From the NCBI GenBank assembly GCA_904373265.1, contig CAJFEE010000007.1, forward strand, positions 1 to 64,000: a stretch of DNA of 64,000 nt, given 5' to 3'. A model generated the notes under the pieces. That model had not been told where the DNA came from, ran no database searches, and was given only the letters and a program-made list of their open reading frames with translations. Position 1 is the first letter of the stretch, and every line of letters starts with the position of its first letter. This stretch comes from Candidatus Harrysmithiimonas galli. Lineage in GTDB: Bacteria; Bacillota; Bacilli; CAJFEE01. Made by a program: the position numbers and the translations under genes. Shown piece after piece: positions 45,635 through 54,936 of this stretch.

Positions 45635-47092
45635 TTGCTTATAAAAAAGAAAAATCGTAGAAAGTTGATTTTACTCTTGATTGCTTGTTTATTTTTACAA
45701 GCAACATCAGTCATGGCCAATGAAACCAGTGCCGAAGCGGACGCACCATTGATTGTCGAGCCAAATGCGGAAGTTCCTGTTGAATCAAATACTGAACCGC
45801 CACCAAGCACATCCTCTGTTGGTACACCAGAAGAGTTTGGTGCAAATGCATTCGACACAGAAGATGACACTGAGGCTTTGCAGCAAGCTTTAGATACATA
45901 TGATACCGTTAAATTGACAGACGGCGGTGTATATTATATTTCTGATACACTTTATATAAAGAAAAATCAAAAAATTTATACACCTGAAGTACGTGCAAGC
46001 ATTATACAAACCGTACCATTAGCAGCACTTTCCAATGTTCCAAAGTTAAAAACAACTCTGAAGCTAAACAAATGGCTAAAAAAAGGGCAATCAGCTATTC
46101 AAATTGCTGCACCAGACAGCATGATATCAGATCTGTTCGAATCGGATACTGTTGACTCAAATACATCTGAGTTAGATATTGCCACAAATGATTTTATTCT
46201 CATGCGATCCGACCAATTATGGAAGGAAGATAACCGTGGATATTTACGAAAAGGAGAAATTCATCTTGCGCAATCCTATACAGATGGTCTTTTAACGCTA
46301 TCTGAAGATCTTTTTGATACATATTATGCGAGCGAAACCGTTACCATGAACATATATGAACCGATGACTGTGGAACTTGACAATATTGAATTTAAAAATT
46401 CAACACCCGTTTTCAATACTTTGATTAGCATTTGGTATACACAAAATTCTGTATTCAAAAATCTTAACATTGCCAATGCAAAAGAAGCCGGAATTATTTT
46501 GCAATATAACTACAAAGCTACCATTGAAAATAGCACATTTCATCTAGGAATTACAAAAGACGATAGCCAAACCGGCTATGGAATTCAAGATAACGGCGGT
46601 ATTTATACATCCATCTCAGAATGCACGTTCAGAGGAGTTCGACGTGGTGTTGATTTATCCGGAAACGTCCCAAACTGGTACAGTACTGTGGAAAATTGTG
46701 AAGCATATGGACCCATGAACACCACGCAGTTGGCAACCGGAAACAGTGGATTTGGCACACATTCAACCTGTATGTATGCAACGTTTCGGAACAACTATGT
46801 GAAAGGATTCAGACAAGGATTCGCACTGCGTGGCTCAAATCTTCTGTTGGAGAACAATACAGTGTATGGAAATCAAGATTATTTTCTACAAGCAACACAT
46901 GGAACCAATATTACTGTGCAAAAAAATACGTATACACGTTTTAGCAAAAAAACAAAACTTCCCGTATTTGCCAACTTGACACAAAGCTTTTCTGGGAAAA
47001 TTAAATTGATTAACAACCAGTCTTCTCCGGTTACCAAATGGACAAGCAAAGCCAAAAACACCAGCACATCGGGAAATAAAACAGTGAAATAA
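45635..47092 (+). CDS. Secreted right-handed beta-helix protein
   Basis: A 485-residue exported protein. A Sec signal peptide covers about residues 1-29 (basic start, LILLLIACLFLQATSV, cut near VMANE), then a low-complexity acidic/proline linker (30-70) and a pectate-lyase-like N-cap (FGANAFDTEDDTEALQQALD) followed by parallel beta-helix repeats (about 250-460; IENSTFHLG, ISECTFRGV, VENCEAYG, LLENNTVYG, VQKNTYT). Proteins like this bind or cut polysaccharide; no catalytic residues can be named. TTG 45635 is the start behind GGGGGAACC. Monocistronic, with its own terminator. Confidence 0.85.
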   Translation: MLIKKKNRRKLILLLIACLFLQATSVMANETSAEADAPLIVEPNAEVPVESNTEPPPSTSSVGTPEEFGANAFDTEDDTEALQQALDTYDTVKLTDGGVYYISDTLYIKKNQKIYTPEVRASIIQTVPLAALSNVPKLKTTLKLNKWLKKGQSAIQIAAPDSMISDLFESDTVDSNTSELDIATNDFILMRSDQLWKEDNRGYLRKGEIHLAQSYTDGLLTLSEDLFDTYYASETVTMNIYEPMTVELDNIEFKNSTPVFNTLISIWYTQNSVFKNLNIANAKEAGIILQYNYKATIENSTFHLGITKDDSQTGYGIQDNGGIYTSISECTFRGVRRGVDLSGNVPNWYSTVENCEAYGPMNTTQLATGNSGFGTHSTCMYATFRNNYVKGFRQGFALRGSNLLLENNTVYGNQDYFLQATHGTNITVQKNTYTRFSKKTKLPVFANLTQSFSGKIKLINNQSSPVTKWTSKAKNTSTSGNKTVK

Positions 47093-47132
47093 TCGTTTGT
47101 CACTCAAAAATGATTTCAACATTTTCTTTATA

Positions 47133-47193
47133 AAAAATAAAAAATGCACTTATAAACCCATTTTTTCGGTCTACAAGTGCATTTTTATTTTTT
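47133..47193 (+). terminator. Terminator of the beta-helix gene
   Basis: AAAAATGCACTTATA pairs with TACAAGTGCATTTTT around a loop of about 18 bases, followed by ATTTTTTC. It lies about 45 bp after the stop and may also act on the opposite strand. Confidence 0.85.
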
Positions 47194-47396
47194 CTCACCT
47201 GAGCATATCAATGAAACAACCAACTCAATCAAGAGCAATGCCTTAAAGGCGCCAATATCAAATTTTATGGTGAATGCTCCCCATCTAAATCCAATGGAAT
47301 GGTAACCCTACTTTTTCAATCAAAGAATGCAAAAAAATTGAGTAGGCTTCTTGACTGATAGATTCTTTTTCATAGCAACCTCGTGCAAAGATTTAT

Positions 47397-48494
47397 TCAA
47401 GAAGGAATCTGTGATTCATAGCGCGCTTTTGTCAAAACATCCTGGACAATTTCTCGATCTGCTTCATTTTGAAAGCTGATACGTAAAATCCCAAATATAT
47501 CTTCTCGCTCTTCAATAATACGAATATTGGTAATGCTAATATTTAATGACTCAATCAAACCAGTCACATGCGCAATCGCTCCTGGACGGTCAACAATATC
47601 TACAAATAAATCATAAAAGCTTGGAATGGCGCCAGATCCCTTTTGTGGCAAACGATCACGAAATATGCGCGCCTCATCAAAATATGCGTAAATTCCAGCT
47701 GCATCATTTTTTTCAATTAAACGTTTGATTGAAAGCATTTCCTCTGACCATTCTTCTAATAAGGAAATGACATTAGCACGGTTGGAACGAATAACATCCA
47801 GCCAAATCTCTGGGCTACTGGAAGCAATACGTGTAATATCTTTAAAGCCACCTGCTGCCAACCTTTGTGTAAACGGATGAGACTGAGAAAAGCGCTCCGT
47901 TTGCCGAACAATCCCTGCTGCAATCACATGTGGAAAATGACTGATCATTCCAGTTAACCGATCATGTTCATCGGCAGGCATAATTTGAAAATGGGCAGCA
48001 GTGCCCGACAGCAAATTCTGCAAATCGGAAAGCTGAAAATCTGTTATTTGTTCTGTCGGTGTAAAAATATAAAATGCGTTCTCAAATAAATGCGCTCGAG
48101 CTGCTGCAACACCAGTTTTATGCGATCCTGCCATTGGGTGACCACCGATAAAACAAATCCCTTTTTCAAGTAATGGATCCGCTGCTTGCAAAATTTCCTG
48201 CTTTGTACTGCCAGTATCTGAAATCACCACATGTTTTTGTAACTGAAAAGTAGATAGTTCCTGTAAAATCTCACAAATGGCAGAAATTGGTGTCGCTAAA
48301 AATATATAATCTGCGCTCTCTGCCGCAGTATGTAAACTTTTTGTATATGAATCAATTATACCTAGCTGTAAAGCCAATGCACCTTCTGCATCATTTAAAT
48401 CATATCCGATAATTTGAACCTCATGTTTTTTTCGAATTGCCAGTGCAATGGAACCGCCAATCAACCCTAAACCGACCAATAAGATTTTTTTCAA
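47397..48494 (-). CDS. tyrA: Prephenate dehydrogenase
   Basis: A 365-residue enzyme that oxidatively decarboxylates prephenate to 4-hydroxyphenylpyruvate with NAD in tyrosine synthesis. ILLVGLGLIGGSIALAI is the dinucleotide fold, DTGSTKQEI and GGHPMAGSHKTG are catalytic-region motifs, and a C-terminal ACT domain (about 295-365; VDIVDRPGAIAHVTGLIESL) is the likely tyrosine feedback site. The start is TTG 48494 behind GGAGGTAGCCGCT. It lies 27 bp after hisC on the same strand, forming an aromatic amino acid unit with hisC. Confidence 0.94.
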   Translation of the reverse strand: MKKILLVGLGLIGGSIALAIRKKHEVQIIGYDLNDAEGALALQLGIIDSYTKSLHTAAESADYIFLATPISAICEILQELSTFQLQKHVVISDTGSTKQEILQAADPLLEKGICFIGGHPMAGSHKTGVAAARAHLFENAFYIFTPTEQITDFQLSDLQNLLSGTAAHFQIMPADEHDRLTGMISHFPHVIAAGIVRQTERFSQSHPFTQRLAAGGFKDITRIASSSPEIWLDVIRSNRANVISLLEEWSEEMLSIKRLIEKNDAAGIYAYFDEARIFRDRLPQKGSGAIPSFYDLFVDIVDRPGAIAHVTGLIESLNISITNIRIIEEREDIFGILRISFQNEADREIVQDVLTKARYESQIPS

Positions 48495-48521
48495 AGCGGC
48501 TACCTCCGTTTCTACCTTTTA

Positions 48522-49595
48522 TCACTTTCTCTTCTTATAAACTTTGGAGAATACTTTAATAAACTGCTCTAAAACTTTTTGTTTTGGTATGGTCACACGG
48601 ATTCCATTTGGAAATGCACGAACAATAAAGCCTTTTTGTTCCAAACGGATTGAAAGCTGTTCTGCATTGGAAAGCTTCATATAAACAAAATTGGCTTGTG
48701 ATGGATAAGATTTGATTCCCATCGTTCTACAATAGCTTTCCAGCATTTGTCTGCCTTTTTCATTTTCTTTTACACATTTTTGAATAAATTTTTGACCTTT
48801 TAACGCACCAAAAGCTGCAACTTGAGCAATTGTACTTGTATTAAACGGCAGCCGAGCAAGATTCAGCTGAGTAATGAATTCTTTACGAGCGACCGCATAG
48901 CCAATTCGATAGGCCGCCAAACCGTAAGCTTTGGAAAATGTACGTGTAACCACAATATTTTCAAATTCTTGAATCCATGGAATTGTTTCGGCAAAACAAT
49001 CCGTTGTTACATATTCATAGTACGCTTCATCCAACACAATTAAAACATCTGGAGGAACTTGCTTAACAAAGTTAAACAAATTGGTTTGATCAACAATTGT
49101 GCCCGTCGGATTGTTTGGATTACATATCCAGACAATTTTTGTTCTTTCATCAATCGCCTGAAGCATGCCTGGTAAATCATGTACACCAGCAATTAAAGGG
49201 ACACGCTTCACATCAGCGCCCTCAATCACTGCATGATGCGCATATTGAGAAAAAGTCAAATCAGCTTGTACAATATTGTCTCCAGGCAAAAGAAGCGCAC
49301 GACTGATCATTTGAATGATTTCATCCACACCCGCACCAAACAAAATCTGTTCCTCTTGAACATTTAAATGTGCACTCAATGCAATCCGCAAATTCATCGC
49401 TGCACCATCTGGATAAATATTCGGTGTATGAAAATATTTTCTGATTGCTTTTTCAACTTTTTTTGAACAACCGAATGGATTTTCATTGGATGCCAGCTTG
49501 TGGATTGTATCCAACTGATATGTTTTTTGAATCGTTTCTATTGAACGACCTGGAACATATGCTGACAGCTTTGCAAATTGCGGCTTTACTTTCAT
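48522..49595 (-). CDS. hisC: Histidinol-phosphate/aromatic aminotransferase
   Basis: A 357-residue fold type I PLP aminotransferase. LASNENPFGCS is the N-terminal substrate motif, NPNNPTG and DEAYYEY the cofactor motifs, and RTFSKAYGLAAYRIGYA holds the PLP lysine. In Bacillus HisC serves both histidine synthesis and the last step to tyrosine and phenylalanine, which fits its position before tyrA; no other his gene is near. ATG 49595 follows AAGGGTGTGATCATT. Confidence 0.92.
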   Translation of the reverse strand: MKVKPQFAKLSAYVPGRSIETIQKTYQLDTIHKLASNENPFGCSKKVEKAIRKYFHTPNIYPDGAAMNLRIALSAHLNVQEEQILFGAGVDEIIQMISRALLLPGDNIVQADLTFSQYAHHAVIEGADVKRVPLIAGVHDLPGMLQAIDERTKIVWICNPNNPTGTIVDQTNLFNFVKQVPPDVLIVLDEAYYEYVTTDCFAETIPWIQEFENIVVTRTFSKAYGLAAYRIGYAVARKEFITQLNLARLPFNTSTIAQVAAFGALKGQKFIQKCVKENEKGRQMLESYCRTMGIKSYPSQANFVYMKLSNAEQLSIRLEQKGFIVRAFPNGIRVTIPKQKVLEQFIKVFSKVYKKRK

Positions 49596-49898
49596 AATGA
49601 TCACACCCTTTTTATCAAATTATATATGGCCATTCCATCGATGTTCTTTTACTTTGCTATTTTTGGCATTTACCACCACTTGGCAAACAAAAGAGATGGT
49701 GGCATTACATCCTATTTTACAATCGTTAAAATTCCTGCTAAAAAATAGACGTTCCAGCTATAGAAAAACTTTACTTCCCCAATCGTACTCAATATAAATA
49801 AAAGACAAACCATCAACAGGGCAAAATCATAAAGTTGATCATCTAATAAATAATGAAATGCACATATTCAAATGAACATGCGCATTCATTTTAAATTC
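49596..49898. other. Intergenic region between aroA and hisC
   Basis: About 300 bp. It holds the hairpin at 49852-49890 and should hold a promoter for hisC-tyrA, which I could not identify with confidence. Confidence 0.4.
49852..49890 (-). terminator. Probable terminator of aroA
   Basis: AATGAATGCGCATGTTCA and TGAATATGTGCATTTCATT form a long stem with a few mismatches or G-U pairs and a two-base loop, followed on the minus strand by ATTTATTAG. It lies 9 bp after the aroA stop. The thymine tract is weak. Confidence 0.55.
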
Positions 49899-50981
49899 TT
49901 ACTTTTTTTCCTGGTTCATTAAAGGACCGACTGCATCCATAAATTCATCAAATTCTGTAAAATTTAATTGTTGCTGTGAATCAGACAAAGCTTCTGGCGG
50001 ATTTGGATGCACTTCAACCATAACAGCATCTGCTCCAATCGCAAGTGCTGCACGTGCAGATGGGATTAAAATATCTTTACGTCCGGCTGCATGGGTCACA
50101 TCAACCATAACTGGCAAATGTGTTTCCTTCTTTAAAATTGGAACTGCGTTAATATCCAAAGTATTTCGTGTTGCTTTTTCGTAAGTTCGAATGCCTCGTT
50201 CACATAAAATAATATTTGGATTGCCTTGACTCATAATATACTCCGCTGCATGAACAAATTCTTCAATGGTTGCAGATAAACCTCGTTTTAAAAGAATCGG
50301 TTTATGCACACGCCCGGCTGCTTTTAACAACTCAAAATTTTGCATATTTCGTGCGCCAATCTGAATAACATCTACATAGGTCAATGCAGGTTCAATATCG
50401 GCTGGTGTAACAATTTCTGAAACAACTTTCAAGCCGTATTCATCACCGACTTGGCGCAAAATTTTTAACCCTTCTATACCTAACCCTTGGAAATCATATG
50501 GTGAGGTACGTGGCTTAAACGCACCTCCGCGAATAAATTTCAATCCTTTTGATTTTAAAACCGCTGCCACTTCACGAACTTGTTCTAAAGACTCCACTGA
50601 ACATGGTCCAGAAATAATGGTTTGTGTACCGTCACCAACTGGCACATCTCCAACCATAACAACGGTATCTTCCAACTTTGCTCTACGAGATACAAGCAAT
50701 ACTTTCTTTGATTTTTCAACTTGCAAATCAATGCTTTCTTTAAATAAAATTTTAAAAATATGACGAAGCATTGTATCTGAGTAAGGTCCTTTATTATGTG
50801 CCGCCAAACGATCCAATACCTGCCGTTCTCGCTTCGGATCATGATATTTTAAACCTTTTTTATCTTTATACTCTCCAACCTCTTTTACCAATTGCCCACG
50901 TTTATTAAAAAGCTCCAAAAGCTGTAAATCTAAGGCGTCAATTTCTTCACGAATTTTTTCAATTGTTTTGTTGTTTTCCAT
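49899..50981 (-). CDS. aroA: Bifunctional chorismate mutase / DAHP synthase
   Basis: A 360-residue fusion. Residues 1-85 are an AroQ-type chorismate mutase ([32 protein letters not shown]), which serves as the regulatory domain in Bacillus. The rest is a KDO8P-like (type I beta) 3-deoxy-7-phosphoheptulonate synthase with [29 protein letters not shown] and [11 protein letters not shown]. It condenses PEP and erythrose 4-phosphate, the first shikimate step. AGGGAGGAATAGGA precedes ATG 50981. A T-box leader upstream controls it. The symbol follows Bacillus subtilis usage. Confidence 0.95.
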   Translation of the reverse strand: MENNKTIEKIREEIDALDLQLLELFNKRGQLVKEVGEYKDKKGLKYHDPKRERQVLDRLAAHNKGPYSDTMLRHIFKILFKESIDLQVEKSKKVLLVSRRAKLEDTVVMVGDVPVGDGTQTIISGPCSVESLEQVREVAAVLKSKGLKFIRGGAFKPRTSPYDFQGLGIEGLKILRQVGDEYGLKVVSEIVTPADIEPALTYVDVIQIGARNMQNFELLKAAGRVHKPILLKRGLSATIEEFVHAAEYIMSQGNPNIILCERGIRTYEKATRNTLDINAVPILKKETHLPVMVDVTHAAGRKDILIPSARAALAIGADAVMVEVHPNPPEALSDSQQQLNFTEFDEFMDAVGPLMNQEKK

Positions 50982-51020
50982 TCCTATTCCTCCCTAAATT
51001 TCCATATCAAAATAATAAAA

Positions 51021-51299
51021 GTCCCTTGCGGTTTCTTTTGAAAATACCGCAAGGGACGAATATATCGTGGTACCACCCTTGTTCATGAAGCAAAATGTTT
51101 CATCTCATCACGAATACCGGCGTGAACCGCCCTTTTCATCTGATAAAACAAATGACAAAGGAAAACTCCAAGCTGTAATTCGCAGTCAGCTTTTCACCAA
51201 TTTCCACCACCATTGGCTCTCTGCATCCATTTTGAAGGGAGCTGAACATGCTACTTTTGACTCTTCATCGTTTTATTTACTTTATCGCATTAAAGTGTT
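51021..51299 (-). promoter_or_regulatory. T-box leader of aroA, probable tyrosine specificity
   Basis: On the minus strand the leader has stem I elements (GATGAAGAG, then AGAGAGCC and GGTGGAAA), the hallmark T-box AGGGTGGTACCACG (51079-51066) and a terminator GTCCCTTGCGGT/ACCGCAAGGGAC (51021-51057) followed by TTTTATTATTTT. A UAC codon at 51177-51175 (in GAATTACAGC) sits where the specifier is expected, which would read uncharged tRNA-Tyr. This fits control of DAHP synthase by tyrosine supply. Confidence 0.88.
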
Positions 51300-51305
51300 A
51301 TGTGT

Positions 51306-51334
51306 ATTATAGAAAGGTTCACTATAAAAGTCAA
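51306..51334 (-). promoter_or_regulatory. Promoter of the aroA T-box leader
   Basis: Minus strand TTGACT (51334-51329), a 17-bp spacer and a perfect TATAAT (51311-51306). Predicted transcription start is about 51299. Confidence 0.8.
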
Positions 51335-51410
51335 TAGTTTTTAAAAAAATTGTTTGAAGAATTTTTGAACCCAATTTATTTCATTGTTCACAACCAAGGA
51401 TGATCATTTC

Positions 51411-52947
51411 ATATCCATACATCCTATGTTACGGTTCAACGAGATTGCCCAGTTATGCGGAGCCAATGTCCGTGAAATTTCAATACATCCTATGTTACGG
51501 TTCAACGGACTAATCCAGATGCTAATGTAACAGGTAATCAAAATTTCAATACATCCTATGTTACGGTTCAACCCTATCGTCAATCGACACTAAGAGTTAT
51601 GTTGGAGAATTTCAATACATCCTATGTTACGGTTCAACAAATAAAATAAAAGGAATTTTAAAAATACAGCAAGAATTTCAATACATCCTATGTTACGGTT
51701 CAACTAAATTCGCCTTTCTCACTTTTGCATTTTCTTCCAATTTCAATACATCCTATGTTACGGTTCAACACAAAACCATTCCTATCCTCTGGAAATTCAA
51801 GAGGATTTCAATACATCCTATGTTACGGTTCAACCACGACCCTATCTACTGGGAAAGAAACAAGGTTGTATTTCAATACATCCTATGTTACGGTTCAACT
51901 TAGCCATTTCTGATAAACTTGTAATCTCAAACATAATTTCAATACATCCTATGTTACGGTTCAACCGCGATGTACCCGATCTGTTTGGTCAGCGTTTTGA
52001 TATTTCAATACATCCTATGTTACGGTTCAACATATTCTGGCATTGGCAAACCAGAACCGCTAAAAGATTTCAATACATCCTATGTTACGGTTCAACTTAC
52101 ACATATCGTTTTTTATAACTTTAAATTTAACCATTTCAATACATCCTATGTTACGGTTCAACTTTTAGTCGCTGTGTTGTTAATTCGATGTTTTCAGATT
52201 TCAATACATCCTATGTTACGGTTCAACCTCTTGTGTTGGCTCCGCTTGTCGTTAAGGTCACGGATTTCAATACATCCTATGTTACGGTTCAACAATGACC
52301 TGGTTGCTTGTAAAATCTTCGTTTTTGTATTTCAATACATCCTATGTTACGGTTCAACATCTTCCCTGTATTTAGCCCAAGAATCTAAAGAAATTTCAAT
52401 ACATCCTATGTTACGGTTCAACCTAATTTATCAGCCGGAAAAACTATTGGACTAACAACATTTCAATACATCCTATGTTACGGTTCAACAACTATAAAAA
52501 ATATTATATTTACCTATCCCCTTCATTTCAATACATCCTATGTTACGGTTCAACCTCTTTCCTATAACTTTCACAGGCTATGGCAATTAAATTTCAATAC
52601 ATCCTATGTTACGGTTCAACAACCACGGTAATACCTCAAAACGCGAATCAAAAAAATTTCAATACATCCTATGTTACGGTTCAACATCTCTCACAGCAAT
52701 ACCATGCAAATAAAAAAGATAATTTCAATACATCCTATGTTACGGTTCAACAGGTGGGAAATGTCATAGAGAAGTTATATTTATACTATTTCAATACATC
52801 CTATGTTACGGTTCAACACTGTCTCCCAAACAGATACAGGCATTTCTTTTTGGATTTCAATACATCCTATGTTACGGTTCAACCCTGTGTTGTAAATGGA
52901 ACAAAGATTGCTGTTGCATTTCAATACATCCTATGTTACGGTTCAAC
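51411..52947 (-). CRISPR. Type I-B CRISPR array, 24 repeats and 23 spacers
   Basis: Twenty-four 30-bp repeats with 23 spacers of 34-37 bp. Read on the minus strand, the repeat starts GTTGAACCGTAACATAGG and ends GATGTATTGAAAT, giving the AUUGAAAU handle typical of type I-B and III systems. All repeats are identical as far as I can see, except the last (51411-51440), which has two changes; this marks the leader-distal end. The array is transcribed leftwards, in the same direction as the cas operon just upstream (cas2 ends at 53122). Confidence 0.98.
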
Positions 52948-53121
52948 CATTGCGGTTCATATGATCTATGCCTTTCATTATACAGGCATAACGTTGAAAC
53001 ATCAACAATTTTTATAATTTTTTCCAATGATTTATGATTTTTTTAGAAAAAAGAAAAAGAATACGATAAACATTGAAATCTCAACATATAATTGCCCGAT
53101 TGCCATCTTGTAATTGGAAAA
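52948..53121 (-). promoter_or_regulatory. CRISPR leader with array promoter
   Basis: AT-rich leader between cas2 and the first repeat. On the minus strand it has TTGATG (53005-53000), 17 bp and a perfect TATAAT (52982-52977), so transcription would start about 22 bp before the first repeat. New spacers should enter at this end. Confidence 0.85.
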
Positions 53122-53409
53122 TTATAAAATTAAAGATTCTCCATTTTCTCGTTTATTTCCTAAAATTTCTTCTCCGAAAACTGTTTCATTCATCATTTTA
53201 ATCATACATACAAAATCTTCCTCTTTATCAATGACTCTTTTTAAATCATTTCTCAGCGCAATCATATTTGATGGTGTAATTTCACCACGAAAGACAGATT
53301 TCTGGAAATGCGATAAATATTTCTTACAAATCTTAAAAACCTTCTGCACACGTTTCTCATTGACATCATAAAACAGAAACATATAATTAAAATTTATATT
53401 TTTCTTCAT
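53122..53409 (-). CDS. cas2: CRISPR adaptation endoribonuclease-like Cas2
   Basis: A 95-residue ferredoxin-fold protein that forms the integrase with Cas1. MFLFYDVNEKRVQKVFKICK contains the conserved strand with the aspartate, and HFQKSVFRGEIT the second conserved strand. ATG 53409 overlaps the cas1 stop (TGATG) and has AAGGAG eight bases before it. Last gene of the cas operon, next to the CRISPR leader. Confidence 0.94.
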   Translation of the reverse strand: MKKNINFNYMFLFYDVNEKRVQKVFKICKKYLSHFQKSVFRGEITPSNMIALRNDLKRVIDKEEDFVCMIKMMNETVFGEEILGNKRENGESLIL

Positions 53410-54413
53410 CACAGATTCTCCTTTAAGTCAAATGGTTTAAAATCCTGCCCTTCCATAATCATCTTAATGAGCTTATATGCATCCAGTTTCATCGCTGTTT
53501 GATAACTAATTTTTCTTTTCAATTTTTTATGTGTAAAAACAGATTGCAGTCGCGCTTCAAACGCTTCAATAAAAATATCTCTTCCTTCTTCATTGAGCAA
53601 ACAATAGTTTACTTTTTTATCAAAATGCTTTTCAACTTTCAAACGTTTTCGATTGACCAATTCAAAAATCGTACGATACACAATGACTGGTTTAAATGCC
53701 TCACTTAAATCCAGGCTCAACGAAAATCTACGTTCAGATGGATCATGTAAAAAACTAATACGTTGATCCAAATGTGTACGATAGATGGCAGAGATCATCT
53801 TTGTATACAACAGCATATTCCCAAATGAAATCAATGCATTCATAGGGTTATCCGGCGGACGCTTCACTCTTTTATTTAATATAAAATCCTCTGGCAAAAA
53901 ATAGACCAAAGAACGGTAGAAACCTTCCCATAAATTTCCTTCATAGGCCATAATCTCAGGAATAGAATTTGCGGTCTTCACAGCTTCTGAAAAATCTTGA
54001 TGGATCCAATCCAAAAATGGTTTTAAATCAGATTTTCCATGTCTATAATAATGATACAATGCTTCATAAATATTTTTCCCAATTCCTAAAACAATGGATT
54101 TTGCAATTTTTAAACGCCGCACGGGATCTTTAAATGTTTCCACCTGCTTAATCAATACTTTCCCACTGTTATATTGATTTTTAGGATAGAATGTCCCTGT
54201 ATAACCTTTATAATAATGAAAAAAATGAACCACAACATGGTTTTGAGATAAAAAATCAAGCAATTTTGTATTGATACTCACCTCATTTAAACAATAAATT
54301 TCCTTTGTATTCTCAATTGGGATGTACACATTTTTCCCATTCTTTCGAAAGCAAATTGAATGGTCTTTTCTTGTCAATTCGCCCATTGAACGAATATATT
54401 TTGTCGTTCCCAT
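53409..54413 (-). CDS. cas1: CRISPR integrase Cas1 (type I-B)
   Basis: A 334-residue Cas1. The beta domain (KYIRSMGELTRKDHSICFRK) is followed by the helical catalytic domain with YEGNLWEGFYRSL (the glutamate of the active site), the PPDNPMNALISFGNMLLY helix and LHDPSERRFSLSLDLSEAFKPVI (histidine, aspartate). Inserts spacers at the leader end with Cas2. I choose ATG 54413; an in-frame GTG four codons upstream is possible. Follows cas4 by 27 bp. Confidence 0.95.
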   Translation of the reverse strand: MGTTKYIRSMGELTRKDHSICFRKNGKNVYIPIENTKEIYCLNEVSINTKLLDFLSQNHVVVHFFHYYKGYTGTFYPKNQYNSGKVLIKQVETFKDPVRRLKIAKSIVLGIGKNIYEALYHYYRHGKSDLKPFLDWIHQDFSEAVKTANSIPEIMAYEGNLWEGFYRSLVYFLPEDFILNKRVKRPPDNPMNALISFGNMLLYTKMISAIYRTHLDQRISFLHDPSERRFSLSLDLSEAFKPVIVYRTIFELVNRKRLKVEKHFDKKVNYCLLNEEGRDIFIEAFEARLQSVFTHKKLKRKISYQTAMKLDAYKLIKMIMEGQDFKPFDLKENL

Positions 54414-54440
54414 GCCTTTTTCCACCCTTCATGATAAAAA

Positions 54441-54932
54441 TTAAATATAGCAATATTCATAGTACGCACATTTCTTACATTTTTTTGCATGTATGATTGG
54501 CGGGACATCCTCACTTTGAACCAACTTTTGAATTTCTTCTATATATTGTGCAAGCATTTCTTCATTTTCCTTCGTTAATTCAAAAACCAACACTTTTTTC
54601 GTTTGTTTCTTCTTTTCAATAAATTCCAGTTTCCCCTTCCGTTCCAAACCCTTGTCTTTTAAAACCTTTAAATAGAACATAAGCTGCCATTTTGCCGCCT
54701 CTACATCTGCATCTGATTTTTTAATTTCTGTTACATATTCCTTTCCCAATTTATCCACAACAATGGACTCAATATGAATGTCATCTGCTTTTTGTGCATG
54801 CAATATTTTCCCCATTTGTACATGCTGGCTATTCTCTTCTAGGTTGAGTTTATGCATAGACAAGTAGCATTGCCTTTTGCAATGAAAATAATAATTGATT
54901 ATCGTACCAGTAACATTTATCAAATGATTCAC
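54441..54932 (-). CDS. cas4: CRISPR-associated exonuclease Cas4
   Basis: A 163-residue RecB-type nuclease that trims prespacers and sets PAM orientation during adaptation. One cysteine of the iron-sulfur cluster lies near the N-terminus (FHCKRQCYLSM), the others at the C-terminus (KKCKKCAYYEYCYI). VTEIKKSD and AAKWQLMFYLKVL are the nuclease motifs II/III and QXXXY. Ends 27 bp before cas1 and starts 4 bp after cas3. Confidence 0.93.
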   Translation of the reverse strand: MNHLINVTGTIINYYFHCKRQCYLSMHKLNLEENSQHVQMGKILHAQKADDIHIESIVVDKLGKEYVTEIKKSDADVEAAKWQLMFYLKVLKDKGLERKGKLEFIEKKKQTKKVLVFELTKENEEMLAQYIEEIQKLVQSEDVPPIIHAKKCKKCAYYEYCYI

Positions 54933-54936
54933 CCCA

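Noticed and set aside
49519..49528. Ten-base match of the CreA spacer seed inside hisC
   Set aside because: Lies within a coding sequence, has no TCG flank and the match ends after position 10 apart from two bases; a chance hit to a run of thymines.
51725..53017. Three long plus-strand open frames (ending 52118, 52455 and 53017) with recurring peptide words such as FNTSYVTVQ and ISIHPMLRFN
   Set aside because: They are translations of the CRISPR repeats in three frames joined by spacers; no ribosome binding site and wrong strand for the array transcript.
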